Source: Mansonella perstans (taxonomy: Eukaryota; Nematoda; Chromadorea; Rhabditida; Onchocercidae). From it: a DNA stretch of 64,000 nt. Of the stretch, positions 1 to 12,667 are shown piece after piece (positions within the stretch are counted from its first letter, which is position 1; every line of letters begins with the position of its first letter). The position numbers and the translations under genes are program-made. The stretch covers positions 1 through 64,000 of the forward strand of contig JBAMDO010000210.1 of the NCBI GenBank assembly GCA_037074765.1. Direction: 5' to 3'. Below the pieces are notes generated by a model. The model did no database searches. It was not told the DNA's origin and saw only the letters and a program-made list of their open reading frames with translations.

Positions 1-2960
1 AAAAATTTACACTAAAACACTGCCGATAAAGTGATAAATGGTAAGAAGTGATATTTAGCATTCTTTCCTGCTAATTATCTTTCCACTTTTTCGTTTTACA
101 TATATTTTACAAAGGAAATGAATTGAAAAGTGATATGGTGGCCAGTAAATTATTCATAATCTCAACTGTAAAGTTTAACAAAAGAAAAAAAATAATTCAA
201 GAAATATTTCGATAGAGAAGTAATTCTTCATGCAACAATCGAAGAAAATAAATTAGGATTTATTAAATTAGCGATAAATCACTAAATTAGTGACCAATGC
301 AAATTAATTAGCAGATAACAAAATTTTTTAACAAATTATTCAAAACACCATTTTCAGTAGAGTCATTTTAATTTTAAAACATGTGATTAATTGAAGTTAA
401 AAATTAAAAAAGAAAAAATTGAATGAATTGATCAGAATAACTGATTTTTAATATTTTTTTTATTTTAAGAACAATATAAACAAAAATGATAGAAATCTCT
501 TTACTTCAAACTTAATAAAAGAGAAAAATATGCACTACAATATACTTACTATTGTAATATTTTAAAATTCCATTTTAATAATGTCCGAAGTTTAAAAAAT
601 GCTTCAAGCCTTTTTTTAGAATTTTCTCCATTTTTTGTTTGCCACATGAAGATGCAAAAATTCATAAATATGGGAATGGGAACCCTAGATTATTAAGTAA
701 AATATTATTAAATGCGATTATTAAGTACGTCTTGATCAATAGATCTGGAGGACTATTATCTTTTAAGCGGTAAAATCCCATGAAAAAGTAAACAATAGTC
801 TAGCCTAAACTTTCTGAATCTTTTACTTTATGCTTCACTGGTTTGATTAATTTTCATATTTTTATAGTGTTATCAAAAGGAAGACAAAAAATGAATGGAA
901 AAGAGACAAATTGAAATAAAAAACATTTCTTAAAGATTTTTTGCTGTGAAAGAGAAAAAAAGAAATATTCTTCACATTATATTTATGCTAGTTATTTCTT
1001 AACATTTTTGTTCAACAATAAATCACTAGTTTTTTAATTACCTTCAAAAATTAATTTCTTGCATTATTAATTTCATTTTAAAAATTTCAAAAATAAAAAC
1101 TGTATGAATCATTGTAAGAAAATTACTGTATGAGTTATTATAATAGCAATAACTGGGATTGATAAGAACGAAAATTTGAAAAAAATTATGGCGAAAGTAA
1201 GCACATACTTGATAAAATTAAAATTAAGAAATTAGTGCAAAAAAATGATACTTAAGAGGATTAAAATTAAGAAATTTTCATTTTAAAAAAAGTTAATTAT
1301 TTTTACTTTTTTTAAATAGCCCAGCTATATTATTTTATGTGCATTTATGTTGTGCTGCATTTATACTGCTTTTTTATCATTGTTTTTCTGATATGATAGG
1401 AAATGGTAAGATATGGCTTACAATGATTAAAAAAATTTGATAAGTTTTTAATGTTGTCTTACAATGTTTTCCTATGAGAAAAACTAATTGCAAATTATTT
1501 TCATATAGTTCATAAATTCACAACCTAAAGACAAAAAATTCTCTGAAAAAGATTTTTTCTGTTATCTCATCCAGAATAAATGATCTTTCTCAATGGATAC
1601 AAATTACATGGTCGTTTTTATCAGTGGATATTTTTTGTCAGTAGATATCTATAGGAAAAATTATTTTTTTTTATCAATAAACACGAAGATAGTTATCAAC
1701 TTTTTTGCCATAGATATATGTAAGAATAAAACATTTAGTGATTAAGTATACATTTTGAATGATAAAATATTAAAACTCATTTGTTGAAAAATGACGAAAC
1801 TTTATAGCAATAATTCCTTGATTGCTATGTTTTTTTTTTTTTTTTTCAGCCTATTTCAATTCTTAAATGATTATTTTACAATCAATTTTTGATTATATTA
1901 GTGGGACAGTTGAGTTAATAATAATTCGAATAGAAACGGAATTTTTTGAATTATTATTTTGAAATTTGATAATGCAATTGTAGAAAATGTAATTTTTTTA
2001 TTCATATATTCAAAAAACGAGACACTTTTAAATTCAATATTTTCATTGTCCATTCAGAAGTGTACTTCGGCTAAAATGAGAATGATTTGGGGACATTGAG
2101 ACGATATGAGGACGATTTGGGGACAATCAAAGGACGAAATGAGGAAAATTTGGAGATATTTTATTGACATAGGGATGATATAAGAATGATTTGGGGAAAA
2201 TTTAGTGATATGTGAACGATATGACAGAAATTTCATAGTAACATGAAGGGACAATTTTTTCATAGTGTGCATTGAAGTTTGCATTCGGCAATCGAATTTT
2301 ACAATGAAGTAGATTATTTGACTAGAAAGGTCAGAGGTATAGTAAGACTGGGCTAGGCTGAACTAGTTACTCACTGGTGATTGTGAAGGAATTGTAATAT
2401 AGGAATAGTGGAGAAAAAGATCGGTTCTACTGTGTTGATTAGAAGAGATTACAGAGATGAAAAAATGAGAGATAACATTGTGGTAAGAACTGCGAAATTT
2501 TATAAAAAAAAAAAAAAAAGGAAATCAAAATGAAACTTTATTGCAGTTGCAATGAAGTATATGTGAAAAGAACAGTTTGTTGAATGCTCCAATGATAAAG
2601 TTTTATTGAAATTACAAAAAGAGCACTGTTGAAAGAAGAGAATTGTTGACATATTAGAAGTTAGACTATTGGCTGAGAGAATATTTCAAATGTACAAAAT
2701 TGAAATTTTATACAAATTGTTAATTTTGATGGTACAGAACGATTTTTAAATATTGTAATATAACAAGTTCTTTCTTCTTTTTTTTTTTTGAGAGCGATTT
2801 TTCAAAAAAAGGTTTTTGAAATTAATTAAATGATAAAAATATTTTGAAACGGAATTACGGCATAAATTCTCCGGCGTGCTAGAAAATATTTGAAAGAAAT
2901 TTTTTTTTTTTTTGAAGCAAATATGAGTGATTTTGTTTATCATAGTTAAATGTAGAAATA

Positions 2961-2992
<32 letters not shown>

Positions 2993-3000
2993 GTTAATTT
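1..3000. other. AT-rich intergenic region
   Basis: I see no coding exon on either strand. Open frames here are short, A/T-driven and lack splice context. The stretch holds a degenerate tandem repeat near 2070-2225, a run of 14 A at about 2505, and a long T tract (about 2968-2992) leading into the splice acceptor of the next gene. Confidence 0.6.
2070..2225. repeat. Degenerate tandem repeat, GATTTGGGGAC core
   Basis: The motif GATTTGGGGA occurs at about 2084, 2115 and 2189. Between the copies lie related GACGATATGAG, GACGAAATGAG and GATGATATAAG blocks. The copies are imperfect and unevenly spaced, so this is an old minisatellite. Its minus strand gives an uninterrupted frame only because of the repeat. 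Confidence 0.55.
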
Positions 3001-3003
3001 TAG
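2968..3003 (+). promoter_or_regulatory. Probable trans-splice acceptor of the Rab GGTase alpha gene
   Basis: A run of more than 20 T followed by TTAATTTTAG ends 13 bases before the ATG at 3017. No upstream coding exon is needed for this gene. The site therefore fits a nematode spliced-leader acceptor (or a 5' UTR intron end). This is inferred from sequence only. Confidence 0.5.
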
Positions 3004-3016
3004 ATAAAAAGGAAAG

Positions 3017-6000
3017 ATGCATTTCGTGAAGAAAGTAGCGACAACGGAAGAGCAAAAATTGAAGAAGGAAAAGGAAAGAGCTGAGAAGTTGAAAATCTAC
3101 TGCAAATTAAGGGATCGAATTTTTAAAAAACGGATTCAAGGTAATATTTTTTTGTATTATTCCTAGAAATCATTGCTGACATAATTTGCTTGCGTCGAAT
3201 TGATGCTGGGATAAAATTTGCAAAGTTAATGCGATGCACGTCGTGGCGTTAGAGCTATAGCTTTGTTCGTTTCAAATTTGTGCAGAAAAATTTTTTCGTA
3301 TTGAAAGATCAAATATAGCGAGCGCATTTGGAAAGGTGGCTATTGATATAAAAATGATTCCAATAGGTAAATTAAGGCGGTTTTACTGTGATACCCGTTT
3401 TTAATTGTTTTCAAGTTGAAATTGTTGCAGTTTGAGGCTTTCTTTTTAGTCTTTAAAAATCTTTGGATATTTAATTGGTATCTTAATTTCTGATCAATGT
3501 GAGATTTTCAGTTATCAGAAACTTGCACAGATTTACTGCAAGGTGTAGTTTTACTTTCGTTTTAATCGGATTTTTAAGCTCTTTCTAACGATTTCAAATT
3601 TAGAACATTACAGGTGAGCTGGACGAAGAAATGTTGTCTCTAACTGCTTCTTTGCTTGAAAAAAACCCAGATATTTATACATTTTGGAACGTTCGTCGCG
3701 AAACGATCAATTTATTATCGCAGGTTGAAGAATTTTATCCATTTAGTCTTTTTTGTTCACTTTTTTGTAACTAAACTTCCAATATGGGCGTTAAGTTTGA
3801 GTAAGTGAAGTGGTAGTTGCTGCAAATATTGACCGAATAGAACTCGTTTAGTTATTGCAGGCTACAATTGTAATGTGACAAACATGCATAGTCTGATATA
3901 GAAAAAAATTTTAGCATAAAAGTGTCGTATAGAAAAGAAAATAGCATGAACTGATTTTCCTAAAATCTGTACAGTTCTTTATTAGAATATTTTTAAAAAT
4001 TTTTTAAGACTTTTGGAGCAAAATTTTTTAGCAATCGATAGTCAATATAACTGTGAGCTTATACTAAATCGCAGCGTTAGGAAGATCATACTATATTTGA
4101 CAGAAAGTGTTAATTAACTAAAGTAAGAGTTCAGTTGAATTTATAATGTAAAAGTCATAAAAAGAAATTAGGTTTTAATAAATGGTTTGTTATTTATAGT
4201 TCTTTTTCAGAAATTACCCGAAGAAAGCGACGAAGAAAATATAAGTAGAAAAGACCGCATATTGCACTGTGAAATGCTGTTAACAGAAATTGGCTTAAAG
4301 GTATTTGTTTCATTTAATGGCCAATATTCATGCATAAGTTTTGAAGATTTGTGGTCTTAAAAGCTAATAGTATATCGCTTTTTTTATGACTTGCAGAGAG
4401 TATTGGGTCTTTTACTTTCACTTTGGAAATCCGATCTTAGTTGTTTAATCCTTGCTAACCACTCTACAACTTGTTTATTCGTTACTGATGATTCTAGAAC
4501 TGCAAATACTTTAAAGAATGACATTTAAAATATAGTCAGTCGTTCAGTAAGTCTCGAAGATCGGGATCAAATGTTGTAGATTTATTAAAATGTATGCAAA
4601 ATCTTGAGGCTTTATTTGCAAGGAAAAAATGTAAGAAAAAGTGTATAAAAATATTGCAAAGAAAAAAATATTAAATATATAAAAAAAAGTATTCCTGTGA
4701 TCAGCTGCTGCGATCAACTTTTGAATATTTTAATTTTTCTATATTAAGGCTAATTCCAAATCATATTGTGTATGGTTTCATCGGCTCTGGTGTTTCAAAA
4801 AATTATCAAATCCAAATGTAACAGAGGAATTAGCAGCTTGTGAGAAATTTTTGAAGTTGGATGACAGAAATTTTCATTGTTGGGACTACCGACGACAAGT
4901 AGTCCGATTTGGTGCTCATTCAGTTGAAGAGGAACTCAAGTAATAACTGTAAATGATGTTTAAATTGGATGCTGGCTATTAGTGCACTCTTTTGAGGAAT
5001 TGATTAGTGTATTGCAATAATTTAATTTGTTGTTACTGATCTATAGATTATTATATATTGGCTTATCGACTTTTTCAAATTTTATGTCAGTTAAAATGCT
5101 TCTAGGTGCATTAAATGGTCTTTTGCAAAACTAGAAAGATGAAATTCGAGAGACTGAAGGTTAAGAAATTAATTTCTCCACTTTTAGGTTTTCAGAGAGA
5201 TTAATCGATGCAAACTTCAGTAACTATTCCGCATGGCATTATCGTTCATCGCTTCTTCCGTCTTTGTTTCCTGATATTGAAAAGCAACTGACTGTGAGCC
5301 AGCAGACATTATATAATGAATATCTGGTATAATTTATTTTTTCTTTTGAATCATTTTATTATTTTTGTCGGACTGCTTATTTCGGCAGTAGCTTTTATTA
5401 AATTTTATATAGATTAATGAAAGATTGATAGAAATCAATCTCTATCGATAGTATGGTTTTATATAAGCAGGCTTCTATTAGGAGAATGTTTCATATGATT
5501 GCTACTTTTCACTGAATGATTTTTTTTAATTGGCTTTAAGCAGGACTGAAATTGGTCACCTCATCCGCATTTTTCTTTATTTTTGCGTTTATAAAATTAC
5601 GTAAGTATGTGCAAGCAAATTACACTTTTTTTTTTCATTCTCTCTTAAAAGTTTTACTACCTGTGTTTTTACTCTTTCGTTATTTCAAGAAACTGCAAAA
5701 TGCATTTTTTACGGATCCCGAGGACCAAAGTGCTTGGATATACGCTGAGTGGCTTTTGCTATCTGATCAAAAGAAAAAGAAATGTGAGTAATTTCAAGTG
5801 ATTGCGTTGTACGTCTTTGTTATATGGTATAATTTTAAATCGCTACAAACCAAAGAAGATAATCCGTCACTCTTTTTTTAATTTTTTTTTTTTAGTTTTA
5901 TTTGATTAGGCAAAGTACTCACTTTTATGATCAGTAATTTTCATTTAGTGAGCAAAATGGAGAAATGAGTGGAGATAAATCATAGAAAATATAGAAAAAA

Positions 6001-8054
6001 TACTAAAGCCATATTTGGGAAATAAAATTGCATTTTCAAGATGATATTGCTAATATCCATTTATTGGGATTGATATTCGATTTCACTACTCACAAGTCCA
6101 ATGGAGCTACAGTTTCATATTTATCAGTCACATTTGATCGTGCTATAAAATTGGCAGGGATAGCGGATTTTGTAATTGTAAAAATGAAGAATGGTGATCA
6201 GTGGACTCCCATTGCAGTGTGTTATCTTTAAATTTTCAAATTTTCAGTTTTGGCTTCAAGTTTTGAAAAGATTGTCGAAAAAATTTCCTCAATTAGTTGT
6301 ATTCTTTTGACTTTGTTTTCCGAATTTAGAGCTCTGAAATGATGGTTCGTAAAACATTTGGTGCTAGTAATTCATATCGATTTGAAATCGATGGTGAAAT
6401 AGCCGAATGTCAGTTACGTTCTTCACTTGGTGAGCCATATAGAATTATCGATATGGAACGAGGATATGTTAATTTTGATGAAATTTACCACATCTACCAC
6501 ATTAAATGCAAGCCAATTAGTGAAGCTCGACGACATATCATCGAAAAGCTAATGGATAATTGTCAAGAACTACTGAAAGAGCTAAAAGTTGAATCGAAAA
6601 ATGAGATATTGAAGGTATTATAGTAGCTCTAATTTTTTAAAGCTTCTAGATTTCTAAAATTGAGTTTTGACAATTAGATTTTATTTATTTATTTATCATT
6701 TCGCAACTAAAATTTGCCCTGAACATTGCGTACTAAATTAGTTATTCATTCATTTTGGAATTTCGGAAATCACAAAACTCATTCAAATTATCTCTGTGTG
6801 ATGAGTAAATTAAAATATCCCAGGTTAGAGTTAACTGTTATAGAATTATAAGTGTCAACGGTCATTATTTTTGAAATTTTTTGCTGCATGAATTGGAATT
6901 TCTGCTGAAGCTACTGTATTAAGCTAAATAGATTTCCTTTGCAGTGGCCACTTCTTACGTATACCTTTGCGATCTTAGAATTAGAACCGATCAAAATGTT
7001 TTCAACAGTTTTGGCAAAGTTGGAGGAATTAGCTACAAATATTGATTCACAACGATGCGAAATGTATGAGGAGATGGCTATGAATCTACGAATTAATGAA
7101 AAACTACGTCAGAAGTTAAATGGTGTGCAAGGGATAGATATTTTATTCAGACCAGTTGATGGATATTTTCCTGGAGAACTGAAGTTAGATAATTTGGGCT
7201 TGAAAAGGTTCGTTTTGGAATTTTTAATGTAATAATTAATTTTTCTCGTTTTTTAAGCAGGTTTTCCCGTGGTCAGTGTTTTTAATATTTTAACACAATG
7301 AAATTATTCTTTCAGATAAAAAATGACTCGTTAATAAGGGCCTATTTTGAAGAGGGTGAAAACTTTCAGTCTTTTCTTTAATTCTTTTTTATTGTTTGCT
7401 TTTAATATTTTGAGACTAAGATCAACGCTGTAGAATGAAAGTTGTTCAATCGCAAACTTGTAGGAGTGAAAAAGTTATTTTAAAAGAATTTTTTCCCATT
7501 CATATAACAATTGTATCCTATATTTTAGCATTGATCATTTAAAATATTTGTCATCATTTATCACACGCTTGGACCTTACTGGGAATAAATTCACGAATTT
7601 ATGCAGTTTCAAACCTTTTCGACGTTTAACTCATTTGCGACTTCTTGGGAATCCTATTATCAGGTTAATTTCATAGCTTATTTCGTTTCCAAAATTTGGT
7701 TGTTGACATTAAATATAATATCTTACCGTTTAGACTCGTAATATAATAAGACAGTAATATAATATGAATATAGTTAATGCTATGTTTTTCAAATTTCACG
7801 CTGAATAACTGGTCACTCACCATATTTGGAAAATTACAGTCGTCATTTATAGTGTTACTTAATGTAAATATATTACAGTATTGGTTATAATTTAGTTCAC
7901 TTATTTTAATGAGATGCACCATATTTTCAGTTTTAAAGATGTTAGTATGTTGCCACGGTTGGATTATCTGGGCATTGCCGAAATGGCTATGAACAATTTG
8001 GATAGTAAGGACAACTCTGCTCTGCAAAGGATTGGAGTATTGGAATTTGAATAA
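3017..8054 (+). CDS. RABGGTA: Rab geranylgeranyltransferase (GGTase II) alpha subunit
   Basis: Structural subunit of the heterodimer that, with the beta subunit and Rab escort protein, attaches geranylgeranyl groups to C-terminal cysteines of Rab GTPases in the cytosol. Phase-consistent exons: 3017-3140, 3614-3723, 4211-4300, 4749-4939, 5188-5326, 5690-5783, 6041-6216, 6330-6614, 6945-7207, 7529-7663 and 7931-8054 (1731 nt, 576 residues; the human protein is 567). The N-terminal half carries prenyltransferase alpha (PPTA) repeats: TFWNVRRE, VWFHRLWCFKK, HCWDYRRQVVRFG, SAWHYRSSLLP and SAWIYAEWLL. The middle exons (about residues 220-400) occupy the Ig-like insert region of animal orthologues. 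The last two exons encode leucine-rich repeats (ITRLDLTGNKF, LTHLRLLGNP). The ATG at 3017 follows a T-rich acceptor. The exon 6 acceptor (TATTTCAAG) is slightly atypical. Identity is secure; the exact edges of exons 4, 6 and 7 are less so. Confidence 0.92.
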
Positions 8055-10361
8055 CCGGGGGAAATAGTTAAAATATAGGTGAAGTAATTCATCTCAGATA
8101 TTGAGCAAATTGTATTAGTGTATACTTCTGTTTAATTTATTTTCCATTTACTTTTCTTTGCACACTTTTAATAATTTATTCTAAAAGTTAGTGGATAGAA
8201 TAATCTCATTGATTCGTCGAGAGAATTATGATCGATTCCGTCAAACATGCTTTTACATATTTCAAGGAAATTTTTGATTGGATCAAAGCCGAAAATTTTG
8301 AATGGGTCAAATTTTTAATGTCTATCGGAAGTTTTTATCCCTTGGTCAGGAAAAATGAACCGATTTCTGAGTAAAATCCAAAATCTAAGTAAAGAGACCG
8401 ATGGTTTCCGAAATCAAGAATTTAACATCAAATTTTTATTAGCGATCACTGTTGCTAAGACAACGATTACACAAAAAATAAACGAAATATTGTCATCAAT
8501 TTTTCATAAATTTTGCTATATAGAAGTGACGAAATAAACTGTCTAAAAATCTGCGTTGAATGGCAAGATGCTGTGTGGCTTTTTTTTTAACAAATAATGA
8601 TTGAATGGTGATGAAACAGTTTGATTTGTAGTTATATTTTCCCTCGGTAATGAAAGTTTTTCGATGGTAAATTGGTAGGAACATAAGGGCGGTAAATGAT
8701 AAGGGAAACTTTGATTGTTTTTGTAAAACTTCGCATTTTTAAAATTTTATTTCTTCAAATTGCTTTTTTCGTATTGAAATATTTGTAAGTTGAAGTTCTT
8801 CAAGCTCAAAAGCAAGCTTAAAATTTGTAGCAGTTGTTTATTGTTTAATCCATTTTCAGGTTATGTCTAACTTTTAAAATTTCTCAATAAAATTTTTACT
8901 AAATGATTTATAATTATGCTTTTGCTTTTTTTTTTATATGTATATAGTATGTAAAATGATGTATAGTGGTAATGACGATGACGATGCTGGTTGTGAAGGT
9001 ATGATGATGATGTCGATGATCTGGTTGTTAAGGTAATATGAGACTCATATATCATTTATCACTTTATCTTGCTAGGAAAAATAACCTGTGTAGTTTTGAC
9101 AACTGTTGCACTTTTTTTAAGGTAACGCAAATTTGGGGGACATTAGCAATCATGGAGGACATTAAAAGTAAACAAAAATTGATTGAAGACGAAAGCTTAG
9201 GATGTAAGTAAGCAGTAGATAGGAGAAATAAGATGGAGGCTTTTGTGAGTGTCTTCTGTTGTAAGTATATTTCATGGTAGAGTTTGAGGGAATCGATAGG
9301 AGAAGGCGTTGATCGACTAGATTATAGAACAGGTTTGTATTCCATTAAAAGGGTATATGGCAGTCTAAATTGGGTGGTTCTGCTTCGTCAGTTCTGCTCC
9401 TCCATTCAATTTTACTGCTATTGTTTACTCATTTCTCAATTCTACCATTTGTTATCAATAAATTCCAATTTTTCATTTAACTACTGCGAAAAATTCATTG
9501 TTAAATCTTCACATATATCCCAGGATAATTGCTGTTATTTATTTGTTGAAATGCTTTTTGCCTCTTTTAATTATTAATTGGTTAGCTATTGAGCTATTGA
9601 TTTTCATGTTGATTCATTATTTTTTTAATGCAAAATTGTGATGTAATTACACTCGATGTTTAATTACATTAGTAGTAAATAACATGCATATCGGAAGTGT
9701 GGTATTTTTGCAATTTATTGATTCAATAGTCTTTGTGGAAATGTTGATGATACAACTGTGAAAAAAAAAAAGTGAATAGAAATAGTTCTTTAACATTTTG
9801 CTGTAAATCTGTCACATTTGTTTTAAAATTTTAAATTCCAAATATGGGAGGAATTCCAAAATTGAATAAATTCCAAGAATTTATTCTTTTTGAATTTTTC
9901 TTTTGTTAAGTATTTACTTTTGTTTAACTTTCAATTGTTTGCATGAAAGAGTAAAATCTGTAATCTTTCTTTTAATTTTATTCTTATCCGTATTTACATA
10001 TTTAAAAATAATATCATCTATTTTACACTTAAATATATAAATAAAAAAGACAGTTGAACGAAAGGAAGGATATGCAAATTTTTTTTTTCGTTTTTAATCA
10101 TTGATATTTAGATATTGTTAGATTAAAAAAAAAATTGAGTCGTATTATAACAAGTTAGATCAAATTATATAAAATATGGACATTTATTGTGACAGATGTG
10201 ACATTTATTTATTTCAATCATTTTTCGTCTGTGAAATGCATTCAACAGTCAGTCGGTCAACCAAATGGATTAATCTAAAGATTAGGCTATTCGGATAGCA
10301 CTTATGTTCATTGAAATAATGTATAACTAATGCCTAAAAGCATTCATAATACAATTATTTC

Positions 10362-10640
10362 AAAGAGACTTCACTTCTGGCTCCTTCCAAAAATTAAAGA
10401 GACTTCACTTCTGGCTCCTTCCAAAAAATTAAAGAGACTTCACTTCTGGCTCCTTCCAAAAATTAAAAAGACTTCACTTCTGGCTCCTTCAGAAAAATCA
10501 AAGAGACTTCACTTTTGGCTCCTTCAAAAAAATCAAAGAGACTTCACTTCTGGCTCCTTCAAAAAAATCAAAGAGACTTCACTTCTGGCTCCTTCAAAAA
10601 AATCAAAGAGACTTCACTTCTGGCTCCTTCCGTTTGTTGA
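10362..10640. repeat. 34-35 bp minisatellite, eight copies
   Basis: Eight head-to-tail copies of AAGAGACTTCACTTCTGGCT plus CCTTC and an A-rich spacer. GAGACT-equivalent positions are 10365, 10399, 10434, 10468, 10503, 10538, 10573 and 10608. The spacer changes from CCAAAAATTA in the first copies to CAAAAAAATCA in the last ones, so the array grew in at least two steps. The period is not a multiple of three, so the apparent 110-residue frame across it is not evidence of coding. Confidence 0.95.
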
Positions 10641-11157
10641 AGTATTTCAAAATTTTCTTTAAAAAGAAGAATCGCCAAGTTCAGTTATTAGAAATAAAGA
10701 AAGTCACTAAATCATTTAAAAAAAACAGAAGGAAGCAATTTTTCAAAAAAAAGTGAAAATTAAAAAGGAACGAGAAATTTCCAAGCTATTTAAAAGAACA
10801 AAATAAAACACCAATGGCAACAGCAGTACGACAAATACGTAACATTGACATACAAATTGATTTGACTGCGTTCTTATCAAACAAAACTGATAAATTGTAA
10901 ATAGCAAAAAAAAAAGGAAACTCCGGAAACACCGGGAAACTTCATTATAGAATGATTATCAGTTAATTTTTTTCCTTTTCGGGAATGATCATCTGACAGT
11001 GAGCAAGTTTCGACTGTTTGTTTCAGACGCAGAAAAATCAAAGGTCAACAATCGAAGCTGCCCCACTTCTTGTCTATCACATTTCGTTTGCAACGATCAT
11101 TTTTTTTCATTACTTACCATCAATTTCTTTGGGTATATGCCGTGTGTATTATGTACA

Positions 11158-11517
11158 TGTATGTGAGTGTGTGTGTGTGTGTATGTGTATGTATATGTAT
11201 GTATGTGTGTATATATATGTGTGTGTGTGTGCGTATGTGTGTATGTGTGTTTATGTGTATGTGTGTCTGTGTGTGTGTATGTGTGTGTGTGTGTGCGTTT
11301 GTGTGTTTGTGTGTGTGTTTGTGTTTGTGTTTATGTTTATGTTTATGTTTGTGTTTTTGTGTTTGTGCTTTTGTTTTTGTGTTTGTATTTTTGTGTTTGT
11401 ATTTTTGTGTTTGTAATTTTGTGTTTGTAATTTTGTGTTTGTAATTTTGTGTTTGTAATTTTGTGTTTGTAATTTTGTGTTTGTAATTTTGTGTTTGTAT
11501 TTTTGTGTTTGTGTTCC
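11158..11517. repeat. Compound TG microsatellite grading into a 14-bp tandem repeat
   Basis: The tract starts as (TG)n with TA interruptions (about 11158-11310). It passes through GTTTGTGTTTATGTTT-type hexamers and ends as about seven copies of the 14-mer GTAATTTTGTGTTT (about 11412-11510). All long frames here on both strands are low-complexity artefacts. Confidence 0.95.
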
Positions 11518-11873
11518 CATGTATTGAATGTTCCGGTAATGAATGAATACACCAAATGTTTATTGGTGAATTCTGATTCTTTGAAATCGTTACATATCTA
11601 GTGGATTCTAACGATTAGCATTGTTATTACAATAAATCTGTGTATGTTAAATTATTCGATAGTAAATGAATGTACGAATGCTTTGTCAAAAATGTGTCAG
11701 TAATACATTAAGTATCACCAGAATTGTTAATGGTGTATCGGTGAATTCGAATTCTTTGAAACTGCTACGTATATCTGTGCAAATTCTAATGATTGAAATC
11801 GTTATTACAATAATATAAAAATTAAACTATTGTCGTTTATAAATGTGTATTTGTTGTATAAAGGAAAGAAGAA

Positions 11874-12667
11874 ATGCCGAAACAAGAATTCGAATTCATC
11901 GATTATTTGGGGCCATTAGCTGTATCCGTATGTTTTGTCATAGCATTATTTATTTTATCGGTCATTATCAATTTCATTTGGATTACGAAAAATGATGATC
12001 GGACAGTTTTTGAAAAAGTAAGTTTCTTTTTTTGGCTGGATTTATGAATTTAAATTTGTATTTTCCATATCAGTTATGCTATATTCTCTAAAATAAATAA
12101 TAGCATTGATTGATTATGTATCTTTGCTTGATGCTCTTTGTGATTAATTGAATTTAATTTTTATGATCCTTACATTTTCAGAAATATCGTTGTATATATC
12201 GATAAATAAATGTGATAATTTACGAACTGATAATTGGGCAGAGAAAAATAAAGTAATGTAATGACAAAAATATGAGTGTTAAAAATTTTTAAAAATAGAT
12301 AAGATAGTGCTTTTAATAAATTTACAGTTTGGTTCAACATTTGATATTCGATGTGGTGTACATCGAATGCGGCATAGGCCAGATAAGGTAAAAACTTTTT
12401 TCTGTGATTCAAAATTATCTAATCATTAATTAATGATGTTTATTAAATCGTTTCAAATTCTCAGATAAGTAGAAGTTGCAGAAATCAAAAAATGAAGTTA
12501 GGGATGTTTCTTTTTATTGTTATTGAAATTAAGTTAACAAAAATTTGATCCGTTTAATTTTGAGCACAATTTGAAGTTTCATTTAAATTAGATCTGAGAA
12601 AAAGAAATTTATCAGTTTTTTTCAGTCATGGAAACGAGTTCAATTAATTGATAATCAAGATGTATAA
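11874..12667 (+). CDS. Small single-pass membrane protein, unknown family
   Basis: I do not recognise this gene. Three exons join in phase 0: 11874-12017, 12328-12387 and 12626-12667, giving 81 residues and a TAA stop. Exon 1 starts MPKQEFEFIDYLGPLAV and contains a strongly hydrophobic segment at about residues 13-36 (LAVSVCFVIALFILSVIINF), followed by WITKNDD. There is no obvious cleavable signal peptide. Exon 2 encodes a basic stretch (FDIRCGVHRMRHRPDK) and exon 3 ends VQLIDNQDV. The acceptors are good (TTTACAG, TTTTTCAG), as are the donors (GTAAGT, GTAAAA). The basic residues after the hydrophobic segment suggest a short N-terminus outside and the C-terminus in the cytosol. Codon use does not look like the flanking AT-rich noise. 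Extra exons cannot be excluded. Confidence 0.55.

Larger units (their letters stand above)
8055..11873. other. Intergenic region with minisatellite and microsatellite
   Basis: No credible exon was found. Frames at 8355-8537, 8496-8684 and 9284-9577 lack domain content and splice context. The stretch contains a GAT-rich patch near 8965-9030, the 35-bp minisatellite at 10362-10640 and the TG-type microsatellite at 11158-11517. Confidence 0.6.

Noticed and set aside
5552..5791. 79-residue frame as a separate gene
   Set aside because: Its 3' part is exon 6 of the Rab GGTase alpha gene and the 5' part is intron.
10362..10640. CRISPR-like array
   Set aside because: Repeats are directly adjacent with A-rich 10-12 bp variable ends, with no unique spacers, in a eukaryotic genome.
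10330..10662. 110-residue frame over the minisatellite
   Set aside because: The repeat period (34-35 bp) is not a multiple of three and the frame is open only by composition. There is no start context or domain.
11018..11555. Several overlapping Cys/Val or Lys/Thr/Asn-rich frames
   Set aside because: They are translations of the TG microsatellite and 14-mer array.
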